Assembly (NCBI GenBank): GCA_964524755.1
Contig: CAZGDR010000060.1
Coordinates: 1-9,339, forward strand
DNA length: 9,339 nucleotides
Direction of reading: 5' to 3'
Source of the DNA: JAQVOO01 sp964524755
GTDB taxonomy: Bacteria; Spirochaetota; Spirochaetia; Sphaerochaetales; Sphaerochaetaceae
The translations under genes and the position numbers were made by a program. The notes beneath the pieces were generated by a model. That model did no database searches. It was not told where the DNA came from and was given only the letters and a program-made list of their open reading frames with translations. Each line of letters opens with the position of its first letter. Within the stretch, counting starts at the first letter, position 1. Of this stretch, positions 1 through 5,333 are shown one piece after another.

Positions 1-56
1 ATCCTATTGTAATTCTAAAACACTTTGGTGCAGGCAATCCAGATTTGAAATTATAA
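1..56 (+). CDS. C-terminal tail of an unidentified protein (partial)
   Basis: Reading from base 3, one frame is open to a TAA at 54-56 and gives the tail PIVILKHFGAGNPDLKL. Its composition (hydrophobic strand, then a glycine-rich turn) looks like real protein. The stop lies 19 bp upstream of the LacI-type regulator on the same strand, which is typical operon spacing. Only about 17 residues are visible, so no family can be named. A competing frame starting at base 2 is also open, to a TGA at 77-79, but its translation is rich in Arg and Cys and looks less natural. Existence of an upstream gene ending here is likely but not certain. Confidence 0.4.
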   Translation, partial: PIVILKHFGAGNPDLKL

Positions 57-75
57 TAAGGATAGGTAGGTTGGG

Positions 76-1080
76 ATGACTTCACTGAAAGATGTAGCCG
101 CATTAGCTGGAGTTTCTCCCTCAACAGTTTCGCGTGTTATCAATAAAACAGTGCGTGTAAATGATGAAACACGTAAACGAGTTGAAGAAGCTATAATTGC
201 GGTGAATTATCGTCCTAACCTCCTTGCCCAAAGCCTACGCTTGCAAACGTCTAAAAATATAGGATTGTTGGTGCCAGAAATTGCTCACCCTTCCTTTAAT
301 TTAGTTATAAAATATATTGAAGAGAGTGCTGCAAAGCGTGGGCTAAATCTTTTTATTTGTGATACTCAAAATGATTATAAACGCGAAGCTACAGCGATAG
401 ATATGTTGTTGCGTCAAAAAATCAATGGAATAATCTTATCTCGGGTTTCGGATGAGAGTCATGTGGTGAATCTATCTCGGTCGACAAACACTCCCATAGT
501 GGTCATTGACCGAGCTTTTAATAATGAAAAAATCCCTAATATTATTGTAGATAATTATTATGCTGGAGTGCTGGCTGCTGAACATCTCATTGCCTGTGGT
601 TGTAAAAAGATAGCAACTATCACAGGGAGTTTTAAAATCTGTTTATGTCGTGAACGATACCAAGGATTTCGAGACACTATCGAAAAAAATGGTCTGGAAT
701 GTAGTCGAGATCTATTACATGAGGGCGAATTTAGTTTTGAAGAAGGGGTCTTCGGTGTAAGGAAATTTTTAGACAAGGGGCTAGAGTTTGATGGTTTATG
801 GGGGCAAAATGATCTTATTGCTGCTGGTGCTATTACAACCTTACTCCGCACGGGGAAAAGGGTACCTCAAGATGTTGCAGTAATGGGAATGGACGATGTC
901 CAATTCGCTTCCATGTATTATCCTACAATTACCACCATTGCTCAGCCGTATCAAGAGTTGTGTGAAAAAGCAGTTGAGTATATAGATAGGCTCACTAATG
1001 GAGAAGAGATAGACCCATTTCAAGTCAGAACAGAGCCCCATTTAGTAGTGCGTGAATCAACAACTGGATATAAGGACTAA
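76..1080 (+). CDS. LacI-family transcriptional regulator (RbsR/PurR-like)
   Basis: This is a sugar-responsive DNA-binding regulator of full family length (334 aa). Residues 4-23 form the N-terminal LacI helix-turn-helix (LKDVAALAGVSPSTVSRVIN). A hinge helix follows at about 48-55 with the N-x-x-A-x-x-L pattern, in which Leu54 would be the minor-groove-intercalating residue. From about residue 60 to the end it is a type I periplasmic-binding-protein fold. Candidate ligand contacts there are Asp146-Arg147, Arg194, Asp246 in a QND motif and Asp273 in GMDD. The ATG at 76 is preceded by AAGGA (58-62) and GTAGG (66-70). It probably follows the partial gene upstream in one operon. Its ligand cannot be read from the sequence. 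The targets are unknown, and the carbohydrate genes further along the window are in other transcription units. Low-GC, A/T-ending codons are frequent. Family assignment is very secure. Confidence 0.95.
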   Translation: MTSLKDVAALAGVSPSTVSRVINKTVRVNDETRKRVEEAIIAVNYRPNLLAQSLRLQTSKNIGLLVPEIAHPSFNLVIKYIEESAAKRGLNLFICDTQNDYKREATAIDMLLRQKINGIILSRVSDESHVVNLSRSTNTPIVVIDRAFNNEKIPNIIVDNYYAGVLAAEHLIACGCKKIATITGSFKICLCRERYQGFRDTIEKNGLECSRDLLHEGEFSFEEGVFGVRKFLDKGLEFDGLWGQNDLIAAGAITTLLRTGKRVPQDVAVMGMDDVQFASMYYPTITTIAQPYQELCEKAVEYIDRLTNGEEIDPFQVRTEPHLVVRESTTGYKD

Positions 1081-1085
1081 GTCCT
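1073..1085. repeat. Perfect 6-bp inverted repeat across the LacI stop codon
   Basis: AGGACT-A-AGTCCT is an odd palindrome covering the last LacI codons and the gap before the stop of the convergent GyrI-like gene. As RNA it could form only a 5-bp stem with a TAA loop, and no T-run follows on either strand. It is therefore a poor candidate for an intrinsic terminator. It is the only structured sequence between these two convergent genes. Confidence 0.4.
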
Positions 1086-1087
1086 AC

Positions 1088-1552
1088 TTAAGTCTCTAAC
1101 AAGAATTCCACTCTTGTGCGCAGGTCTTCCTCAGGGACGTTTTCTGGTGAGTTTAAGTAGAATTCATACACCACTCCAGTTGGACGATGTTGGTTGTGTT
1201 GCATCCACTTCGTAGCGGCTATGTAGCCAAGTCCCATCTCTTTGTAGGAACCCTTATGAATGAAGGAGACCTTTTTCCCGGCTGGGATAGTTTCTGCATT
1301 AATATCACCATCATCTCCAGGATATCTCTTGTCAGTCACAAATCCCATTTCAACATCTAAATGCTTCATGTTTGTATTGTAATAGGCAATATAGGCTTGA
1401 CCAGCGTCCTTGACTCCTAAGTCTTGTAGATAGGTCGTAATAATCTGGTAAGCAGCCTTAATTTCTTGTGGAAGTTGGCTCGCCGTGGCTGTTTTTCGGA
1501 TTGAGAGGGCAGGTAGTTCTTCAGTCTCAATAACTTCAATATCATATTCCAT
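1088..1552 (-). CDS. Stand-alone GyrI-like / AraC effector-binding domain protein
   Basis: This is a 154-aa protein consisting only of the GyrI-like (AraC_E_bind, SOUL-superfamily) small-molecule-binding fold, the domain used by BmrR, Rob and SbmC/GyrI. Family features are the YIAYYN strand (54-59), DVEMGF (66-71), and IPAG followed by a basic, glycine-containing segment (89-101). There is also Trp116 in the second long helix, and a VYEFYLNSP strand with Glu130 at the place of the buried acidic residue that binds cationic ligands in BmrR-type proteins. The C-terminus VPEEDLRTRVEFLL is typical. There is no helix-turn-helix, so it is not itself a DNA-binding regulator. The ATG at 1552 is supported by an excellent AGGAGGAA site (1565-1558, minus strand). 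It is divergent from the PAP2 gene and convergent, 7 bp apart, with the LacI-type gene. Known roles of stand-alone members include gyrase-inhibitor modulation and drug or toxin sequestration or hydrolysis. Which applies here cannot be told. Confidence 0.9.
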   Translation of the reverse strand: MEYDIEVIETEELPALSIRKTATASQLPQEIKAAYQIITTYLQDLGVKDAGQAYIAYYNTNMKHLDVEMGFVTDKRYPGDDGDINAETIPAGKKVSFIHKGSYKEMGLGYIAATKWMQHNQHRPTGVVYEFYLNSPENVPEEDLRTRVEFLLET

Positions 1553-1581
1553 GTGCGTTCCTCCTGCTGGAATTGTAGAAC

Positions 1582-1607
1582 AGGTAACCTAAAAACTCTA
1601 GGTGCCT
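1582..1607. promoter_or_regulatory. Inverted repeat in the divergent GyrI-like/PAP2 intergenic region (candidate operator or 5' hairpin)
   Basis: AGGTAACCTA (1582-1591) and TAGGTGCCT (1599-1607) are complementary around a 7-base spacer. The arms pair over nine positions with one bulged A (1586) and one G-T wobble; the inner five pairs, ACCTA/TAGGT, are perfect. The two arms also read as imperfect direct repeats, AGGTAACCT and AGGTGCCT. Its location between divergent start codons, just upstream of the proposed PAP2 promoter, suggests an operator. No T-run follows on either strand, so it does not look like a terminator. The binding protein is unknown. Confidence 0.3.
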
Positions 1608-1636
1608 TTGCATAATTATGGTAAAGTAACTATAGA
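1608..1636 (+). promoter_or_regulatory. Candidate sigma-70-type promoter for the PAP2-araD unit
   Basis: TTGCAT (1608-1613) and TATAGA (1631-1636) are separated by exactly 17 bp. They match the consensus hexamers at 3 and 4 of 6 positions. Transcription would begin near 1643, just ahead of the GGAGG site at 1646-1650, so the leader would be very short. A self-complementary CATAATTATG (1611-1620) inside the spacer could supply an alternative -10 (CATAAT) on either strand. Confidence 0.33.
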
Positions 1637-1656
1637 TTTTAACTTGGAGGAGATGA

Positions 1657-2343
1657 GTGAAAGGGAAACGTGGCCATAAATTACTAGTTGTCTTCGTTCT
1701 ATTGATAGCGATAATGAGTCAATTAACGGCGATTCCCAATCGAGATGAAGTTCCTGCGTTTGATCGCTGGTCAATGTTTCCTTACTCCAAGCCATTAGCA
1801 ATCACAAGTGATGTTACCCAGTACCTCTCTTTTTTCAGCCCAGCTTTATTCTCTGTTGTGGCTCCGTCGAGTGATTGGCTTGAGATTGCTCTCCTTTATG
1901 GAGCTTCAAGTGCTCTCTCGTATGGTACCCGTGTGCTCCTTAAAAATACAATCAATCGTATTCGACCCTATGAATATTTCCCCGCCTCATCTGATTATCC
2001 TCCCTTAGAGGAGGATTTTGATCAGTCATTTCCTTCGGGGCACTCAATTATGGCCTTTACCGGAGCCAGCTTTACCCACATGCTGTTTGCTTTACGATAC
2101 CCAGAGAGTCCGTATCGCTTGCCAGTAACTATTGCCACATGGACTTTTGCGGCCTCGACAGCCATATTGCGTGTTGCCAGTGGGAATCACTTTATTTCTG
2201 ATGTGCTTGCCGGATCTGCTATTGGAACTTTTTTTGGTATAGCTGTACCGTATCTAGCTTGGAAATTCTTGCCAGCGTGGCAACATGAAAATATGCGAGT
2301 CATCGTGGGGCCGTCGATGATGGCAATCAATATTACATTATAG
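1657..2343 (+). CDS. PAP2-superfamily membrane-associated phosphatase
   Basis: A 228-aa member of the PAP2/type-2 phosphatidic acid phosphatase family, which hydrolyses lipid phosphates or pyrophosphates at the membrane. All three catalytic motifs are visible: K96-x6-R103-P104, P126-S127-G128-H129, and R172-x5-H178-x3-D182. H129 and H178 are the expected catalytic pair. The third motif begins with Leu where Ser is usual. Residues 8-25 are a hydrophobic segment after a basic start and could be a signal peptide or anchor. Further hydrophobic segments lie around 84-95, 130-147, 155-172 and 183-203. The start is GTG 1657, six bases after GGAGG (1646-1650). An ATG at 1653 is out of frame and hits a stop after eight codons. 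It precedes the epimerase gene by 26 bp, probably on one transcript, although the two have no obvious biochemical link. Its substrate (undecaprenyl pyrophosphate, phosphatidate or lipid A) cannot be decided. Confidence 0.9.
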   Translation: MKGKRGHKLLVVFVLLIAIMSQLTAIPNRDEVPAFDRWSMFPYSKPLAITSDVTQYLSFFSPALFSVVAPSSDWLEIALLYGASSALSYGTRVLLKNTINRIRPYEYFPASSDYPPLEEDFDQSFPSGHSIMAFTGASFTHMLFALRYPESPYRLPVTIATWTFAASTAILRVASGNHFISDVLAGSAIGTFFGIAVPYLAWKFLPAWQHENMRVIVGPSMMAINITL

Positions 2344-2369
2344 TAGAATATCTCTGCAAGGAGGAGAAT

Positions 2370-3065
2370 ATGAGTCGATATGCAAAACTTAAACAAGAAG
2401 CTTGGGAAGCTAATATGGAGATTCCAAAACGGAATTTAGCACTATACACATGGGGGAACGTATCAGCGATTGATCGGGCAGCTAGTGTCTTTGCTATTAA
2501 ACCTTCAGGTGTTCCCTACGATAAACTGAGAGTTGAGGATATTGTTGTTGTCGATTTAGAGGGGAAGGTAGTGGAGGGCTCTCTACGTCCTTCAAGTGAT
2601 ATGCAAACCCACTTGGTCCTCTATAGAGCCTTTACCTCAATCGGTGGAATTACACATACCCATTCACCACATGCAGTGGGGTGGGCACAAGCAGGAAAAT
2701 CCGTTCCTGTTTTTGGTACGACCCATGCTGATCATAGTCATCTTCCCATTCCCTGTACGCCCATGATGAGTAAGGATCAAGTTGAAGGCAACTATGAATA
2801 TGAAACCGGAAAGCTGATAACAAAAGTTTTTGAAGAGATCGAACCGCTTGAACAACCGATGGTCTTAGTAGCTGGCCATGGTCCTTTTGCGTGGGGAAAG
2901 GATGCTGCCGACTCTGTCTATAATGCAGTTGTATTGGAAGAGGTTTGTAAAATGGCCTGGATTACGTTAGGAGTCAATCCACAAGCTTCTCACTTACCGG
3001 CCTACCTGACGGAGAAGCATTATCTACGGAAACATGGTCCGCATGCTTATTACGGGCAAAAGTAG
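2370..3065 (+). CDS. araD: L-ribulose-5-phosphate 4-epimerase
   Basis: Class II aldolase/epimerase that interconverts L-ribulose 5-phosphate and D-xylulose 5-phosphate, feeding L-arabinose, L-xylulose or L-ascorbate breakdown into the pentose phosphate pathway. Its 231 residues match the length of E. coli AraD, and it aligns with it nearly throughout from memory: TWGNVSA (27-33), KPSGV (44-48), PSSD (74-77), THTHSPHA (95-102), GTTHAD (116-121), GHGPFAWGK (169-177), VLEEV (188-192) and HYLRKHG...YYGQ at the end. The zinc ligands H96, H98 and H170 are present, as are the catalytic D121 and Y228 and the conserved D77. An AAGGAGGA site (2358-2365) precedes ATG 2370. It follows PAP2 by 26 bp and ends 6 bp from the convergent NDK-like gene. 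Neither araA nor araB, ulaF-type neighbours nor a transporter is in view, so araD, sgbE and ulaF roles cannot be separated. The enzyme class is very secure. Confidence 0.95.
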   Translation: MSRYAKLKQEAWEANMEIPKRNLALYTWGNVSAIDRAASVFAIKPSGVPYDKLRVEDIVVVDLEGKVVEGSLRPSSDMQTHLVLYRAFTSIGGITHTHSPHAVGWAQAGKSVPVFGTTHADHSHLPIPCTPMMSKDQVEGNYEYETGKLITKVFEEIEPLEQPMVLVAGHGPFAWGKDAADSVYNAVVLEEVCKMAWITLGVNPQASHLPAYLTEKHYLRKHGPHAYYGQK

Positions 3066-3071
3066 GCGGGT

Positions 3072-4256
3072 TTAGAGCATCTGAAGGTATGCTTGTATAA
3101 TTTCGGCACACCTGTTTTTGTGGATGTTGACTACTGCCATCTCCCGCATAGCGTTTTCGGGCGAGACTGACGCATGGGCTGTGTTAACCATAATGTTACT
3201 GCCAAATTCTCTTCGTATGGTACCTTCAGGTGCTTTTAAGGGGTCGGTTGGTCCCAAGACCTCACGGATTTTTTTGGTGGCGTTTTCACCTTCATAGACG
3301 AGGAGCATACACTTTACGGTTCCCGGTTCATGTAGCTGTTCGGGCGGACACTCTGAGGGGCGTCGGCCACTCATAAACTCTATAATCTGTTCGAATTGAT
3401 CGTGGGCATATTCAACGCCAAAACTCTCTGTGAGCCTCTCCAGAGTTGCTTTAGATAACTGAATAGTAAATTCAGACTCCAAGACCTCTTTAGCTTTTTC
3501 GCCAAACGTAGGAGCAAGGCGTTTCTTCAGAGCCTCTCTCACTGGCCCATAAAACTCCATAGCTTCGGCAACGGACATGCGGTGAATTTTAACTCCCACA
3601 ATACGTAACCCTGTTCGGCTAAACATATCAATAATAGTTCCTGGTTTTGAGGAAGCAAATCTCCAGTTATCTGGTTTAATGATAACTAATGTCCTTTCAA
3701 TCTTTTGGGGATTAGGATACTTCATATTCTCTATGATATTGGGCTGTGCTGGTAACCACCGCGCTAACAGGCGAAGGACTGTGTCCGCGTTTTTTTGATG
3801 ACGAGGGGTCAGGACAGCTGGTTCAAAATAAGAGATCCGTTTTTCTTTACTGGAATCATAAATCAAGTCAGCATAGGTATCACGGATTGTCTCTCCAGTA
3901 AGAGATTCAATACTCCTGTTTTCTGGATAAAGAGCACCACAGATATCACTCAGCTTTTTGCAGGGATCAACTCCTCTGAAGATGAGCATGAGTGTACGGT
4001 GCGGACGCTCAGTCGAAGGAGCGATGCTTTTCTCAACATACCCGCTTAACAACTCCATTGCACTTGGAAATTTTGGATCAATTTGCTCGCGTAAATTATT
4101 AGCATACGCTGTGGAAAATTCTCTATCCGCAGCAATCATCTGTGCTCCGACCAACTGTAGATCCACACGGCTCAGTAATCGACTAACAACTCCACCCGTA
4201 CGGCTTTTAGCAACTGTATAAGGGGTGATAAAGACATATGAGAGAGCTTGCTTCAT
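3072..4256 (-). CDS. Two-domain nucleoside-diphosphate-kinase-like protein (degenerate NDK half plus insertion-bearing NDK half)
   Basis: Canonical NDK (about 140 aa) transfers the gamma-phosphate between nucleotides through a phosphohistidine. This 394-aa protein contains two NDK-like halves. In the C-terminal half (about 187-394) the active-site set is intact: K194 in IIKPD, Y236, F288, R331, T337, R348, N358 and the catalytic H361 in NTAHASVSPENA. Compared with a standard NDK, however, it carries about 50 extra residues between Y236 and F288 and about 15 more after SGRRP (296-300). The N-terminal half (about 1-170) keeps the outline (VFITPYT at 8-14, GETIRD at 121-126). It has Thr11 where the lysine should be, Ser135 at the Asn position and Glu138 at the histidine position, so it should be inactive. 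The ATG at 4256 has GAGGAG (4270-4265) eight bases upstream. It lies 60 bp downstream of the transporter gene on the same strand. Kinase activity of the C-terminal half is likely but unproven. Confidence 0.82.
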   Translation of the reverse strand: MKQALSYVFITPYTVAKSRTGGVVSRLLSRVDLQLVGAQMIAADREFSTAYANNLREQIDPKFPSAMELLSGYVEKSIAPSTERPHRTLMLIFRGVDPCKKLSDICGALYPENRSIESLTGETIRDTYADLIYDSSKEKRISYFEPAVLTPRHQKNADTVLRLLARWLPAQPNIIENMKYPNPQKIERTLVIIKPDNWRFASSKPGTIIDMFSRTGLRIVGVKIHRMSVAEAMEFYGPVREALKKRLAPTFGEKAKEVLESEFTIQLSKATLERLTESFGVEYAHDQFEQIIEFMSGRRPSECPPEQLHEPGTVKCMLLVYEGENATKKIREVLGPTDPLKAPEGTIRREFGSNIMVNTAHASVSPENAMREMAVVNIHKNRCAEIIQAYLQML

Positions 4257-4316
4257 AGTTTCTTCTCCTCGGGGAGTATATGGTCATGATAAATCACAGG
4301 AGTTCGTTTGTCCATC

Positions 4317-5222
4317 TCAGATAAACAATAAAGCAGATCCTGCCACTGCTAAGAGGGTTCCAAGTATAGCAAAAGGGGAGACCTTCCTTTTGAAAAACCA
4401 TTTTTCCATAGGAAGGAGCATGACTGGTGTAAGTTGCGAGAGGGTCGTGACAACCCCAACTGGGGCTAATTTTAGGGCTTGTAGGTTAAGGATTATACCT
4501 AGGACTGGACCAACCAAAGCTGCTAGAAACATTAACCACAGAGCTTTATGACCTGATTTTGTGGCAAATCTTTTAAAATCCTGAATAAAGGTTTTTCTCA
4601 GCAGAGCAAATAAAATGAGGGCAAAAAATCCAAAAGTAAGACGTACTACATTAGCTGAAATCGCCGATACTGCTTCGGTCATTCCTACATCAGCTAAAAC
4701 AAAAGCTATAGCTTGCGATAGTGAGCCCCCGAGGGCAATAGCGATTCCCTTAAAAGTATTTTTTCTCTCGCCCGTGATGCCTGTTGAGCGATCGGCAAAT
4801 ACTACCCAGGCTACTCCTAAAAGCGTTACGAACATGCCGGTAATTTGTAAAGTAGTGAGCGTCTCATCGCGTACCAGCCAAGCTAAAAGGGCGCCAAAGA
4901 GAGGGCTGGTAGTCATAATTACCATGGTCTGACGAGCTCCGAGGGTCACGAAAGAGTGAAAGAGAAAAAGGTCCGCGATGCAGAATCCAAGGACACCGGA
5001 AATTCCAATCAGTAGAAATGAACGCATGGACATATCGAGGGGGAATAACGATCCTTCAAAGATCAAGTGTACCAACAACATCAGTGGAACTGCAATCCAA
5101 AGGCGGATATGGGCAGTAGTGTTTGAATTAAATTGAGTCCCTACATGTGCATAAATTAGAGAGTTCTGGGCCCAACAGGCTGCCGTAATGATGGCAAGGA
5201 GCTGTCCTACTAGCTGGTTCAT
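4317..5222 (-). CDS. EamA/DMT-superfamily transporter (RhaT/RarD-type permease)
   Basis: An inner-membrane protein of about 301 aa with ten hydrophobic helices arranged as two EamA repeats (roughly 5-145 and 158-300), the usual length of drug/metabolite-transporter permeases. The first repeat ends with the family pattern TSPLFGALLAWLVRDETLT, with G-x-x-x-T-L-L-G-V in its last helix. The second ends with TPVMLLPMEKWFFKRKVSP followed by an Ala/Gly-rich helix. Members export or import amino acids, purines or other small metabolites, and substrate cannot be predicted from sequence. I chose the ATG at 5222. The frame also allows a TTG two codons earlier at 5228, and an in-frame stop at 5258-5256 limits it further upstream. 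Neither start has a clear Shine-Dalgarno sequence, unlike almost every other gene here. It is divergent from the large unknown gene and lies 60 bp ahead of the NDK-like gene, probably in one transcript. Confidence 0.9.
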   Translation of the reverse strand: MNQLVGQLLAIITAACWAQNSLIYAHVGTQFNSNTTAHIRLWIAVPLMLLVHLIFEGSLFPLDMSMRSFLLIGISGVLGFCIADLFLFHSFVTLGARQTMVIMTTSPLFGALLAWLVRDETLTTLQITGMFVTLLGVAWVVFADRSTGITGERKNTFKGIAIALGGSLSQAIAFVLADVGMTEAVSAISANVVRLTFGFFALILFALLRKTFIQDFKRFATKSGHKALWLMFLAALVGPVLGIILNLQALKLAPVGVVTTLSQLTPVMLLPMEKWFFKRKVSPFAILGTLLAVAGSALLFI

Positions 5223-5333
5223 AATCAAGACTATGCCAGAAAAGGTTATTACAGCTCAAGGGCGAATAAGGTTTAATTAGGGAAATATTATTAGATTGGT
5301 TGCAAATTTGGCGTGGTAAGGGTATACAAGTGT
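5223..5333. promoter_or_regulatory. Divergent intergenic region with candidate promoters
   Basis: This A+T-rich gap separates the transporter (minus) from the large unknown gene (plus), so it must hold both promoters. On the plus strand, TTGCAA (5300-5305) and TATACA (5323-5328) are spaced 17 bp, matching consensus at 4 of 6 each. That pair would start transcription at about 5335, practically on the ATG. A second plus-strand -10, TTTAAT (5272-5277, 5 of 6), would give a leader of about 50 bases but has no good -35. On the minus strand the self-complementary TTGCAA could pair with CCTAAT (5281-5276) at 18 bp. None is decisive. Confidence 0.3.

Noticed and set aside
1653..1679. Eight-codon ORF (MSERETWP, stop) starting at ATG 1653 and overlapping the PAP2 GTG start
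   Set aside because: Its ATG is only two bases from the GGAGG site, while GTG 1657 has ideal spacing and opens the full PAP2 frame. The short ORF looks accidental.
3076..3093. AGCAT...ATGCT inverted repeat just after the araD stop, considered as a terminator
   Set aside because: The stem is only 5 bp, with an 8-base loop, no GC-rich core and no T-run; it also lies inside the opposing NDK-like coding region.
4265..4280. CTCC...GGAG mini-hairpin over the NDK-like ribosome site and a TATACT -10-like box beside it
   Set aside because: The 4-bp stem is too weak to claim regulation. The -10-like box has no -35, and its start site would fall within the Shine-Dalgarno.
4225..4551. Plus-strand ORF of 108 codons opposite the NDK-like start and the transporter end
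   Set aside because: It is antisense to two well-supported genes, its translation resembles no protein, and it has no ribosome site.
5313..5333. GTG 5313 as the start of the large unknown protein
   Set aside because: There is no ribosome site before it, it lies within the spacer of a candidate promoter, and ATG 5334 has AAGGG upstream at an acceptable distance.
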